From Acidobacteriota bacterium (GTDB lineage: Bacteria; Acidobacteriota; Blastocatellia; Pyrinomonadales; Pyrinomonadaceae), in NCBI GenBank assembly GCA_020853255.1, contig JADYZI010000182.1:1-38644 (forward strand): DNA of 38,644 nucleotides, in the 5' to 3' direction. The notes beneath the pieces are model-generated. The model made no database searches. It worked only from the letters and a program-made list of their open reading frames with translations, and had not been told where the DNA came from. The position numbers and the translations under genes were made by a program. Below are positions 1 to 8,962 of this stretch, one piece after another (positions within the stretch are counted from its first letter, which is position 1; each line of letters opens with the position of its first letter).

Positions 1-114
1 CTTCATATCAGCCGCAACACGGTCGATAACCACATCCAACATATCCTCAAAAAACTAAACGCCCACTCCCGCCTCGAAGCCGTCCGCCGGGCCGAACTCT
101 CAGGGTTGATCTGA
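1..114 (+). CDS. LuxR-type HTH regulator, C-terminal end (partial)
   Basis: Frame 1 is open from the window edge to a TGA at 112-114 and encodes the last 37 residues of a protein. They read as the recognition helix of a GerE/LuxR DNA-binding domain: [16 protein letters not shown] followed by a short helix ([19 protein letters not shown]). This is the usual C-terminus of a NarL/LuxR response regulator or of a stand-alone LuxR regulator. The N-terminal part that would tell these apart lies outside the window. It ends about 370 bases before the tRNA-Cys fragment, so it may be host DNA or the end of a neighbouring element. Confidence 0.75.
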   Translation, partial: LHISRNTVDNHIQHILKKLNAHSRLEAVRRAELSGLI

Positions 115-142
115 AGCCGCCCGCCGCGTGTATGTTTCTGCT

Positions 143-164
143 CTTTGTACCTGGGTGTACAAAG
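143..164. other. Inverted repeat after the LuxR gene
   Basis: CTTTGTAC and GTACAAAG form a perfect 8-bp dyad around a 6-base loop. It lies 29 bases after the LuxR stop. No T-run follows, so an intrinsic terminator is not well supported; it may be a binding site or a weak 3' hairpin. Confidence 0.35.
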
Positions 165-484
165 TCATCGGCCCGCATCCCATAAACTCCGAAAGTAGCA
201 TAACGAATTGTGTTCGATCACAGTCTGGATCAAGGCAGGCGGTGAGCAAGCCTCTCGTGGGGAACCGACGAACTGGGGCAGCGCCACGGTTCCGGTACAG
301 CACGAAAGGTATAAAGGCGGATGCGGCCGCTACGGCCGATCCAAAAAAGCGGAATATAATTGCCTTACTAACGGGAACTCGAATATGTAAGTGCACGGGG
401 GACGATAATCACACGATAGTAGTAAACGGATCCAAATTCGTACAAATTATCTGCCTTGTAAGTTGTTGTAGCTAGGGAAGTTAT
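165..484. other. Non-coding flank left of the tRNA-Cys fragment
   Basis: No convincing gene is seen here; the short open frames lack codon bias and recognisable motifs. The only notable element is an ACGATAATC-ACACGATAG pair at 402-419. It matches the repeats found to the right of both tRNA-Cys fragments, so this stretch is probably an arm of an integration site or the edge of another element. Confidence 0.4.
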
Positions 485-529
<45 letters not shown>

Positions 530-638
530 TTCGAACTGACCGCTCATTCCCGACTGTCACATGTCGTCACGCCTTGGTTTTTACTGGCCTTTTAGAAAGA
601 TCGCGTCCATTGGGTATCACCCTGTTATACGAGGTGGA

Positions 639-657
639 TACGATAATCATACGATAG
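639..657. repeat. TACGATAATC/ATACGATAG arm repeat
   Basis: Two tandem copies of the short motif ACGATA(AT/G) lie about 105 bases right of the tRNA core. The same doubled motif stands at an equivalent distance right of the second tRNA-Cys fragment (20677-20697), and a related pair lies left of this one (402-419). The spacing fits arm-type integrase binding sites, though this is inferred from position alone. Confidence 0.5.
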
Positions 658-1088
658 AGCCCAATTCCTTCCACGCCTCTCAACGCCGATCTAAAGTTCC
701 GAATTTAGTCCCATTTTAGCACACCTCAGGACGAGCCTTCCGGTGTATCAAAGATCCCGCCCAGTTTCTCCGGTCCACCCCATACTCAGTTGGAATTCCC
801 GACTCAAGTGCATTCCTTAGCCCCGGTTCAAAATTGAAACAGCGGTGGTGCAACCTTGCACCACCGGTGCAGAAATGTTCCGGAGCGGGTTGGTGATCTA
901 TTGATGATTGTTGCGGCTGCATAAGCAAAACACCGGCTTCTAACCTACTTGCTCTTGGTTGCCCGCTGGCACAACGGTTGCCCAAAGCGCAAAACAAGGC
1001 GGTCGACAGAAATGTAGCAACGAATGATCGAACCGTCGCACTTCTGCTAGCGAGGACGTCCTAGGAAACCTTTCGTTCTGCAATTGAG

Positions 1089-2315
1089 ATGAAGCTCTAC
1101 AAGCAACCAAAAGGGAAGACCTGGTCGATGCGGTTCGTGTTCGAGGGCCGCCGGATCGAACGGTCGACGGGATACACGAACAAGATGAAGGCCGAGGCCT
1201 ACGCGGAGGCCTTTCGGACGAGACTGCGCAACGAAGGCGTCGGCTTCCTGGAGAAGAAGGACTATCCCACATTTAGGCAAGCGATGGCGGATTTCCTCGA
1301 GTGGTCCGCTTCGAGGCAGAAGGCGAATACGACCGTGCGATACAAGACGGCGTCCAAAGCGTTGATCGCTCATTTCGGCAACGTACGCCTGAACCTGATC
1401 GGCAAAACGCAGATCGAGATGTTCGTGACTCGACGGAGCTCGCAGTTCGGCACCGCCGGCGGGGCACGACCGAAAACCGGCAAGCGGAAAAGGCTGAAGC
1501 GGCAGATCTCCAGCGCGACGGTGAACCGGGAGCTCGCCTGCCTAAAGAAGATGTTCAGCAATCTCGTCGCGGACGGGGTCCTCAGCGCCAACCCGGCCCG
1601 ATTCGTCGAGTTTCTGAAAGAAGAGAACGAGTCGGGACGCGTGCTGGACAGGCAGGAGGAGCGGCTATACCTTTCGTGCGCGTCGCAGCCGCTTAGGGAC
1701 TACGCGATCCTGCTGATCGAGACCGGTGTGCGTCCGAACGAATTGACCCGACTGGGGGTTCGGGACGTTCATCTCGATATCGAGAGACCCTACCTGGTGA
1801 TCACGGACGGGAAGACGAAGGCGGCTAGGAGATCGATCCCATTGTCGACCCGGGCGGCCGAAGTTCTTACGGATCGGCTTGCGAATGCGAAAGGCAAGTA
1901 TGTTTTCGCGGGGGGAAGACGCGGCGATGACCCGGACAGCCCTGCCATTAAATTCAGCAACGCACACTATGGAGCCCTTAAGCGGAGCAAGATCGACGGC
2001 GCCAATCGGACCGGAACCGAAGGCTCATGCACCCTATATTCATTCCGGCACACCTTCGCGACGCGTTTCCTCGAAAGCCGCCCCGGCGACCTCCTGACGC
2101 TGGCCGCTTTGCTGGGGCATTCGAGCCTCCGGATGGTGATGCGTTACGCCCACCCATCCGACAATCATAAGTTCGAGGCGATAAGGTCGATGGAAGAAAG
2201 ACCGGCGAACGCAACTGCTGGCCATAGGGCCGATCACGGTTCTCTTGCGGAGGAAGAAAAAGAGTCTCGAAACCGATCGACGTTTACGTCATCAACTGAA
2301 TGCACATCAGCCTAG
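1089..2315 (+). CDS. Tyrosine recombinase / phage-type integrase
   Basis: This is a 408-residue site-specific recombinase that would integrate and excise the surrounding element. The N-terminal 70 residues form an arm-binding-like segment (KGKTWSMRFVFEGRRIERSTG). Residues 70-185 are the SAM-like core-binding domain and the catalytic domain follows. The catalytic set is visible: Arg215 in TGVRPNEL, Lys in the GKTKAARRS hairpin (242-244), Arg320 in YSFRHTFATR, His344 in LLGHSS and the nucleophile Tyr353 in MRYAHP. Tyr317 replaces the more usual His of the HxxR box, a common substitution. The gene lies 560 bases from the left tRNA-Cys 3' half, which fits an element using that tRNA as its target. 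The tail beyond residue 375 is polar and non-conserved. Confidence 0.93.
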   Translation: MKLYKQPKGKTWSMRFVFEGRRIERSTGYTNKMKAEAYAEAFRTRLRNEGVGFLEKKDYPTFRQAMADFLEWSASRQKANTTVRYKTASKALIAHFGNVRLNLIGKTQIEMFVTRRSSQFGTAGGARPKTGKRKRLKRQISSATVNRELACLKKMFSNLVADGVLSANPARFVEFLKEENESGRVLDRQEERLYLSCASQPLRDYAILLIETGVRPNELTRLGVRDVHLDIERPYLVITDGKTKAARRSIPLSTRAAEVLTDRLANAKGKYVFAGGRRGDDPDSPAIKFSNAHYGALKRSKIDGANRTGTEGSCTLYSFRHTFATRFLESRPGDLLTLAALLGHSSLRMVMRYAHPSDNHKFEAIRSMEERPANATAGHRADHGSLAEEEKESRNRSTFTSSTECTSA

Positions 2316-2333
2316 GAACTTGGCGGACAGTCA

Positions 2334-2394
2334 ATCTGATAATTACAAATCGTTCCGAATAACTTTCCACCTAGTAGCATGCAGTGTTATCTGC
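2334..2394. repeat. Imperfect 61-bp direct repeat, copy 1
   Basis: The segment starting ATCTGATAATTACAAATCG and ending GCAGTGTTATCTGC begins 19 bases after the integrase stop. It recurs with a few substitutions and one indel at 5512-5573. Together the copies bracket the Fic gene and the frameshifted HTH gene. Confidence 0.75.
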
Positions 2395-2570
2395 TTGTAT
2401 TTACAATACTTACTTGCTTTCGTGTTCAGTGGGTATCACCAGGAAACTGCACAGACCTACTACATTTCCTACTACATTCCATTTTCTCCCGCATGCGGTG
2501 AAAAATGACATTTATCCATAACAAATGTCGTATCGCACCGCTGAGAAGATCGAGATCTTTCCGGTTGAAA

Positions 2571-3800
2571 CTAAGATTTTTCCGGAAAGAGATTCGGGAA
2601 CCAATAGCCGGCCGCGTGGGGAGGGAACCCCAGGCGCAGAGGGCTCCGATGCCAGTCTGTGGTCGGTATGAGCAGACCTTCATCGATCAATGACTTGGCA
2701 ACCGTCCTCGCACTACGTTCACTCATACCTACGATCTCTACTATCTTGTTTCGCGGCAACTCACCAACAATGGCCGCTTCGCGCAGAATGAACGATGCCC
2801 GCGGGTGCATCGGCAGCGCTTTCACTCCTTTCTCGTCAACGATTGATCCTTCCGATCGCTTTGCGACATAGCTGTCCATTCGAGGCAAAAGGTCACCAAG
2901 GGCAAGGATCGAAGACATATATTTAGTCTGGTCCAGGCAGACATCAAGGAAGAATTTGCAGAACTCGGTCAAAGTTCGATTTGATAGATTTCCTCTTCCG
3001 TCAAGATCGTCCTCTCTCGGAAAATCCGCTGCGTCGAGATTCTTCTTGTATTCTCGATTTCTACGGGCCAAACCGCGACTTACATTCCATAGCCCATAAC
3101 CCTCCAAACCTATTCTTCGAAAGAACGCGTCCGTAAAAAGACGGGCGACGCGTCCGTTTCCATCCAGGAAAGGATGTATCCACATCAGACGATGATGAGC
3201 CGCTGCGATCGCGACTATCTTTTTTGTGCCATGAAGCTGCTCGGGGTCGTAAAACTCGTCGAATCTGCACAGGAATGCAGGAATGGCTTCGTGCTCGGGC
3301 GGAAGATGCTGGCCGACCGCGACCGGTCGACGACGAAACTCGCCAGCCTCAACCCACTCCTTGTTTCCATCCTCACCTTCAACCCACCGAAGGCTCTCCG
3401 GCATTTGCGTGTAAAACTCTCGGTGGATCCAAAGAAGAAAATCAGGGCCGGAGACATCCGTTTCTGGTTCGTTCTCCAGTCTAAGATCGATCTTTTTCTG
3501 AACGTCAATATGAATAAGACTTTCGATCTGCCGGTCTCTCTTCGCCGGATCGTTCGAGTAGTCCTTATGCATCGCCCGCTCAACATCGATGGGATGCGTA
3601 TTATTGCCCTCGATCAAGTTGCTGTAATAGCTGTTAATGACCCTTAACAATTCGCGGACGCCGTCTAACGTGATCGGGTGCAATTTGGTGGCAAGGCCAG
3701 CCGATGTCTGAGCCAGGTCAAACGCCGTATTCTCCAACTCACGGGTATCGGCAGGTATTAATGGTTCGAATTGACTGATCTCTGTATAGAATGTCGACAT
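2571..3800 (-). CDS. Fic-domain protein (AMPylase-type) with C-terminal winged helix
   Basis: Residues 209-217 read HPFLDGNGR followed by VAR, the complete catalytic HxFx(D/E)GNGRxxR motif, so transfer of a nucleotide or similar group onto a protein hydroxyl is expected. Near residues 60-65, SNLIEG matches the (S/T)xxxE(G/N) inhibitory motif, placing the protein in the self-inhibited group with an N-terminal inhibitory helix. The last 70 residues (RNKIVEIVGMSERSARTVAKSLIDEGLL) look like a winged HTH that could bind its own promoter. I chose the ATG at 3800; an in-frame TTG at 3839 would add 13 unremarkable residues. The gene is convergent with the integrase. Its substrate cannot be told from sequence. 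Confidence 0.9.
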   Translation of the reverse strand: MSTFYTEISQFEPLIPADTRELENTAFDLAQTSAGLATKLHPITLDGVRELLRVINSYYSNLIEGNNTHPIDVERAMHKDYSNDPAKRDRQIESLIHIDVQKKIDLRLENEPETDVSGPDFLLWIHREFYTQMPESLRWVEGEDGNKEWVEAGEFRRRPVAVGQHLPPEHEAIPAFLCRFDEFYDPEQLHGTKKIVAIAAAHHRLMWIHPFLDGNGRVARLFTDAFFRRIGLEGYGLWNVSRGLARRNREYKKNLDAADFPREDDLDGRGNLSNRTLTEFCKFFLDVCLDQTKYMSSILALGDLLPRMDSYVAKRSEGSIVDEKGVKALPMHPRASFILREAAIVGELPRNKIVEIVGMSERSARTVAKSLIDEGLLIPTTDWHRSPLRLGFPPHAAGYWFPNLFPEKS

Positions 3801-3810
3801 CTCTTTTATA

Positions 3811-3921
3811 TTGCCGGTAACGCTGCAAGTAACTGACAAGCGTAAGTGGTAGCAATATAGAGAGAATATGTCTATTTGAGCGTTGTGTAAAGCTAAACTA
3901 TTGCCGGTACATTTGCCGGTA
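3811..3921. promoter_or_regulatory. Three TTGCCGGTA repeats upstream of the Fic gene
   Basis: The nonamer TTGCCGGTA occurs at 3811-3819, 3901-3909 and 3913-3921, all in one orientation. The last two lie 12 bases apart, a little over one helical turn. They surround the likely promoter and leader of the Fic gene, so they are candidate operator sites, possibly for its own winged-helix domain. The link to that domain is inference. Confidence 0.4.
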
Positions 3922-4059
3922 TAGCTGCCTGTAGAACGATAGATCTATTGTAACCCTCGCCGTACCTGAGAGCATCAACGCGCAATTTAAAACGAACATT
4001 CCTCCTGGGGACCGCGATAAGTTCAGCGGAAGAACCCGTGAAATAAAGGTAATCCCGTA

Positions 4060-5306
4060 TCAGCAATAATCGAATAGATCAATTGCAACGTCGGGTGGAA
4101 CAAGAACCCTTTCCATCAGGCTCGACTGGGCACCGCTTTTGATAGGATCGATCAGGTCAGCGTTAGTGTTGCCCCATCGGATCCAATCTGTCATTTCTTG
4201 ACGACCCGGATCATCCGCCGGAAGCATTTCAATAGAGTTCGTGCATGCTTTTAGATATGAACGGATCTTGTTTGCTGTGTCCCAATCTATGGCCTGCTGG
4301 ATTAGCTCCTGCCGCCGCTTGAGTTCCTCCGCTTCGACACGACGGCGTATTTCGGCTATGCGCCGCTCTTCAATTTCCCGCTTTCGTATCTCCTCCCTTT
4401 TGGCGTGCTCGATTCTCAACAATTCATTCGACTCGACGATTTCGCACACGATGTCCGTCACACGCTCTTCGAGCAAAGAAGATTTGAGATCTTTCCAATG
4501 TCTTTGATTTAAGGGCCATCGACTCAGGACGATCTCGATTTCTTCGGAAGGGGCGTAATCCCATTTCTGGCGGTAGCTCCATCTGTATTCTTTTTCATTT
4601 TGGAGTTCTTTTGCTGTCGGGACATGATCGGATCGGTTGGACTTTCGAACGCGGAAAGTTTCATTTCAACTCCGTCCCTAATGAGATAGGTTCCGTGTTG
4701 CCCTCTATCATCGGTCGTCTTGATAGAGAATTGGTGCTTTTCAAGTGTATTGAGGATCGCATCGAAGAGTAGAAGTGTTCTGTCTAAAGCCTGCCGGCTA
4801 ACACTGACGTCAAGACATGCTCCGTCCACTACTCTCTTGAACAGGCGCCCGTACTCGCTCACATGCCCTGCGCTTAATAACTTTCTTGAGTTTCGTACCA
4901 GTTCGTGTGCTCCCTTGAAGTCCGAACGAACCGTGATTCGGTTCTCTGGTAACTGCAATTCTGCAAGCTCATCGAGCACTTTTTGATCCAACTTCACCAC
5001 CTCCACTATTGCGGCTTGCTTGCTCGATATCCAAATTCTGTCAACTTGGCCGCGAGTTGCCGCGGAAAGTTTCGGCTTCCTGACCTTCGTTCCAGCCTCA
5101 ATCTTTGCCCAGTAACCACGTCCGGGACGAGGAAGGCCGACCGCCTTACACTTCTTTGCCAAGGCGACATCGCTCATGCCGAATTCTTTAGCTAGCTGCT
5201 GGATCGGTTTCGACCAAATCAGGTCGAATAACTCCTCCCGCCCGTACCACCGGCCATTTTCACTTCTCCACATAATGTTTGATCCGGATAATGACTTCTG
5301 ATCCAC
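4060..5306 (-). pseudogene. HTH/coiled-coil protein gene split by a frameshift
   Basis: Two frames make up one protein. The first (GTG 5306, or more likely ATG 5273) has an N-terminal HTH-like block: YGREELFDLIWSKPIQQLAKEFGMSDVALAKKC, then GLPRPGRGYWAK. That frame runs to a stop at 4524, but its last 40 or so residues are low-quality. The other frame continues naturally from about 4648 with SDHVPTAKEL, an aromatic segment (EYRWSYRQKWDY), then LEERVTDIVCEIVESNELLR and a long charged coiled coil to the stop at 4060. Joining the two near 4640-4650 needs a -1 shift and restores a protein of about 410 residues. There is no canonical slippery heptamer, so a one-base deletion or a sequencing error is the simplest cause. 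DNA binding is inferred from the HTH; the function is otherwise unknown. Confidence 0.7.
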
Positions 5307-5748
5307 TCATTCTACATTCGAAGGATACTTCTTGGATCAGATGGGGAGGCAGGACGAATGTAAGAGCGCGAGTAGCGGGTGCGGTTGGGGATAGAGAGTT
5401 GCCATGACGCAGACTTCCTACATTTTTCACTACAGTGACAAAATGGGCGCTCCAACGAATTTGCTGAAACGCCCGTAAATACTGGAGCCGGTGATTAGAC
5501 CCGAACTTACGATCTGATGATTACAAATCGTTCCGATCAACTTTCCACCCAGTGACAGTGCAGTGTTATCTGCGTGAATGCGAGGAATGACCAACGGGTC
5601 GTCCAGGTCGGCTTGGGCAGACATCGTTTCGTGAAAACAAAGAATGAATTATTTTCGAAACAGATAAACCTTTGTCGTCCTCGACTACACTTCTATATAG
5701 AACATTCACATTTCTGTAACCCGTCGGTAATACTGAATATAGACGAAT
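5307..5748. other. Intergenic region upstream of the sigma-fusion gene
   Basis: No gene is seen. The stretch contains copy 2 of the direct repeat (5512-5573) and an AT-rich leader (5640-5748) that should hold the promoter of the sigma-fusion gene. A TGTAAC hexamer near 5715 resembles some extracytoplasmic-sigma -35 boxes, but no matching -10 is clear. Confidence 0.4.
5512..5573. repeat. Imperfect 61-bp direct repeat, copy 2
   Basis: This is a near copy of 2334-2394 in the same orientation. The best-conserved blocks are ATTACAAATCGTTCCGA, AACTTTCCACC and GCAGTGTTATCTGC. It stands 175 bases before the sigma-fusion gene and marks the right edge of the Fic cassette. Confidence 0.75.
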
Positions 5749-8700
5749 ATGCTCAGGCAGCCATTAAAATTGGTCGAGAACCATACCCACGAGGAACTGT
5801 TCCTCGAAAGGTACGACCGTCTAATGAAATGGGCACTGCATTTGGCGGGAAACGACAAGCAGGCCGCGGAGGATCTGCTGCAGGACGCGTTTGTGCAGTT
5901 CACGTTCTCGCGGCCGGAGATTTCGGGGATCAATAACGTCGAGTCCTATATATATGGGATACTCCGACACCTCCATCTTTCGCAGATCCGCAAGGCGGCA
6001 AATCGGCAATGGCAGCAATTCACGCTCCTTGAGTGTGATTCGGCCGAGATCGGCCTGCGTAAAAGTAATATCCTCAACGACCTCCAGGTTCGGGACGAGC
6101 TTCGTGGCATCTGCGAGTTCGCATGTTTTCGCAAGGAGTCGTCAAAAGCGGCGAGCGTCCTGATTCTTCGTTTCTTCCACGGCTATTACCCACGCGAGAT
6201 CGCGGACGTGCTGAACAATTCGATCCAGACCGTAAAGGTTTGGCTCCATACCGCCCGGTCCGAAGCAAAGACCTATCTGAACGATCCGGAAAAGCTCAGA
6301 TTCCTCAGAGCGGAAAAACCTAAGCAAAAGCCCGATATCAAGCAGTATGACGACAGCGCCGGCGATACAGCCGCGATACTCGCCGAGCTGAGGCGAACGA
6401 TCTTCAATTCGATCAGCGGCCAGCATTTGACAGAAGATCGGCGGAAAGAGTTATACGGAAAGTCGATCGATGAGATCGCAACGGCGCTCAGCGTGGGCGA
6501 ACTTGCTCACCTTGTGAGCTGCGCGCCCTGTCTGGACAACGTAAACACTACTCTCGATCTGCCGCTCCTGGCTGACCGATATCCTACCGATATGATAGGG
6601 AAAGATTCGAACAAGAACGATCCCAGCGGCGGAAGCCCGGGGCCGCGCGGGGGCGACGGAGGTGGTTCGGGCAGTTCAAACGGACCCGATGCCGGAGAGC
6701 TTATGCGGATGAGAGCCCGCGAAGTTTTCGAGCATTTTCCGCGCGAACTGCAAGTTGCCGTGAACGGCTACATTCACACGGCGCAGAAGGTCAATTCTGC
6801 GAAGAGCGAATTTTCTCTCTCTCTTGGTGATGGCGGGGCCATAGACTTTATTGAAATCTACGGTGGACACCAGACGAGGCTGATGCTGATGCCGGTTACC
6901 GCTCCGCCGCCTGAAGGGCCGCTTGAACTACGAGAAAGCATCGAGTTAAGCGAGAACCGCCGACTCGATCTTCAGCTGATATTCGGTAGCCCCAAGCCAA
7001 CGCTCCAGGTCATCTATTCCGATCCGACGTTCGTGCCCGATGATGTTCATGCGAGTTTCGCCAACCTGGAACTATCGGAGATAAATCGGCTTTCTTCGGA
7101 TTCGGTTAGGGAGGCGGTCGTTACTCATACATCCCAAACGGCCAACCCCGATCTTCGTTATCCTGATCCTCGAATTAGCACGCTGCTTGCTCCCGACAAG
7201 CTTCCTCGATGGTTCGATCTGCGCTCGTGGCTGAATCCATTTCGCCTCACGATAGCTTTTGGGGCCCTGCTTGTGTCTTTTGGCCTTATTTATTTCAACC
7301 AGCCGACCACGATCTCGCCGCCGCTAACGGCCGAAGATGTTCTCGGCAAAGCCAGAACAACAGAGGCCGGAATGATCGCATCCGCCGACAAAGTGGTCCA
7401 CCGCAACTACCAGGTCGAAGAATGGTCAGGCGGTAGTCTGCGTTCGAGAAAGCGGGTGGATCAATGGACGAAGACCGATGCATCCGCACAGCGGGTCTAT
7501 GACGAGGCCGGCAAGATGATCGCCGGGGAATGGAGCGATTCCAAAGTCCGCCGCGTCTATACGCAAGGCCGGAAACTCGTAACGACCGAAATATCCGCTC
7601 GCCACGATGCCTCCGCCACCGGACCGGAGCCGACTGTTTCCGGATTCACGGAGTTTGTCCGGTCATACAAGCCGCAGGAAGACTTTTCGCTCGAGGAAGC
7701 ACCGAAAACTTACACCATCGTATACAAGAACGATTCCGCAGAGCCGGCAAAGATGCCCGGTCAATTGCTTCTCGCATCCTTGACGCTCGACCGTCAAAAC
7801 TACGCACCGCTCTCCCAATTGATCGTCTTGCAGATCGGAGACGAGACACGTGAATATCGCATTTCGGATGTGCGCGTTGAGCAGAAACCTCTCGCGGGCC
7901 TTTCGCCGCTGGTCTTCCTCCCCGAAGAGGAGTTACTTCGTGGAGCTGTCAACGTTCTCAAGCCGCTTGAGATCACTGTACCTTCTCCGGCGACCTTTGA
8001 TCCGACGATATCCGACCCAAATAAGGCAGCTCCCGTGATGGCGACACTCGAAACCGAAGTTGAGGTATTTCGTGCCCTCGACGCCGTCAACGCTCTCTCG
8101 GGTGATCAAATTACCGTGACACGATTAGCCGACGGGCGCCTTCGCGTTACCGGCATTGTAGACACCACGTCACGAAAGACGGAGATACTCAACGCACTGA
8201 GTCCGATCAAGAACGCATCCGGGCTTAGCGTCGACATTCAAACTGCCGCGGAAGCTGCCAAGAAGATTCGGCCGAGCAATTCAGGCGAGAACATAACGCT
8301 CGATAGCGTCACGGCCCAGGTCGAACAATTCCTGCCCGTAGAGCCGGAGCTAAGGGCATACTTTGCAAAAAAAGGAATCGCCGGCGATGAGCTGAATGCA
8401 GGTATCAGGAATTATGCCGGCGCTGTCCGTGATCGCTCGCGCGCATTGCGGCGAAACGCACTCGCCCTTAAGCAGCTTGCGGAGCGTTTCTCGCCCGCCG
8501 AGATGGAACAGCTTGACCCCGCAAAACGCGATCAGTGGAAAGCCCTTTTGCGTTCCAAGGCAGCGGCGGTCGCGGGTGATGTGCGCTCGCTCGAATCGCA
8601 GCTTTCCGCAGTAGGCCTATCGGCCGGTGGCGGTGATTCCGGGGGGCTCGATGTCCGCGACGCTTCAGATCTTAGCAAGGCCGCTCAGCGGCTTTTCGGT

Positions 8701-8844
8701 TTGGCTGCCGCCTGCGACGCCCAGGTCGGACAGTCGTTCTCGATCTCCAGCAAGGGCAAGGAGATGGCTACGGTAAGGTCGGTTCAGTTCTGGCGAAATC
8801 TTCGCCAGATGGCCTCTCTCTCCGCCGAGATTCAACGTTTTTAG
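5749..8844 (+). CDS. ECF sigma factor fused to anti-sigma zinc motif, TM anchor and periplasmic sensor
   Basis: The 1031-residue protein begins with an ECF sigma factor (residues about 15-190): region 2 in RYDRLMKWALHLAGNDKQAAEDLLQDAF, and region 4 in LRFFHGYYPREIADVLNNS with QTVKVWLHTARSEAK. Residues 254-261 read HLVSCAPC, an exact HxxxCxxC motif of zinc-binding anti-sigma (ZAS) domains. A Gly/Ser-rich linker (about 285-310), a cytoplasmic beta-rich part and one membrane span (about 500-518, FGALLVSFGLIYF) follow. Outside is an RseB/anti-sigma-sensor-like region (about 550-620: RVDQWTKTDASAQRVYDEAG), a BON-like segment near 790 and a helical tail. Sigma, inhibitor and sensor in one chain is unusual; proteolysis or a conformational change would be needed to free the sigma part. 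The next gene is a TonB-dependent receptor. ATG 5749 has only a weak ribosome site. Confidence 0.85.
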   Translation: MLRQPLKLVENHTHEELFLERYDRLMKWALHLAGNDKQAAEDLLQDAFVQFTFSRPEISGINNVESYIYGILRHLHLSQIRKAANRQWQQFTLLECDSAEIGLRKSNILNDLQVRDELRGICEFACFRKESSKAASVLILRFFHGYYPREIADVLNNSIQTVKVWLHTARSEAKTYLNDPEKLRFLRAEKPKQKPDIKQYDDSAGDTAAILAELRRTIFNSISGQHLTEDRRKELYGKSIDEIATALSVGELAHLVSCAPCLDNVNTTLDLPLLADRYPTDMIGKDSNKNDPSGGSPGPRGGDGGGSGSSNGPDAGELMRMRAREVFEHFPRELQVAVNGYIHTAQKVNSAKSEFSLSLGDGGAIDFIEIYGGHQTRLMLMPVTAPPPEGPLELRESIELSENRRLDLQLIFGSPKPTLQVIYSDPTFVPDDVHASFANLELSEINRLSSDSVREAVVTHTSQTANPDLRYPDPRISTLLAPDKLPRWFDLRSWLNPFRLTIAFGALLVSFGLIYFNQPTTISPPLTAEDVLGKARTTEAGMIASADKVVHRNYQVEEWSGGSLRSRKRVDQWTKTDASAQRVYDEAGKMIAGEWSDSKVRRVYTQGRKLVTTEISARHDASATGPEPTVSGFTEFVRSYKPQEDFSLEEAPKTYTIVYKNDSAEPAKMPGQLLLASLTLDRQNYAPLSQLIVLQIGDETREYRISDVRVEQKPLAGLSPLVFLPEEELLRGAVNVLKPLEITVPSPATFDPTISDPNKAAPVMATLETEVEVFRALDAVNALSGDQITVTRLADGRLRVTGIVDTTSRKTEILNALSPIKNASGLSVDIQTAAEAAKKIRPSNSGENITLDSVTAQVEQFLPVEPELRAYFAKKGIAGDELNAGIRNYAGAVRDRSRALRRNALALKQLAERFSPAEMEQLDPAKRDQWKALLRSKAAAVAGDVRSLESQLSAVGLSAGGGDSGGLDVRDASDLSKAAQRLFGLAAACDAQVGQSFSISSKGKEMATVRSVQFWRNLRQMASLSAEIQRF

Positions 8845-8874
8845 GTCGGATTACGGGCCACCACCCGCGAATCA

Positions 8875-8883
8875 GGGGGGGGG
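8875..8883. repeat. Nine-G homopolymer upstream of the receptor gene
   Basis: A run of nine G lies 80 bases upstream of the receptor ATG (8963), in the gap after the sigma-fusion gene. Such tracts can slip during replication and alter promoter spacing. Whether this one does so cannot be told from one sequence. Confidence 0.5.
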
Positions 8884-8962
8884 TGATGCGATGTTTCTGG
8901 TTATAAACAGACAAGGGGACGCTAGAACGCAATCTTAATTCTAATTGAAAAGGAAAACTAAA

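Noticed and set aside
128..475. 115-codon open frame left of the first tRNA fragment
   Set aside because: No codon bias, motif or ribosome site; it crosses the arm-repeat region, so it is treated as non-coding.
2455..2485. Doubled CCTACTACATT
   Set aside because: Only two short units without spacers; not a CRISPR array, and no cas genes are present anywhere in the window.
4640..4655. Programmed -1 ribosomal frameshift in the HTH/coiled-coil gene
   Set aside because: No X-XXY-YYZ slippery heptamer and no evident downstream pseudoknot; a deletion or sequencing error is simpler.
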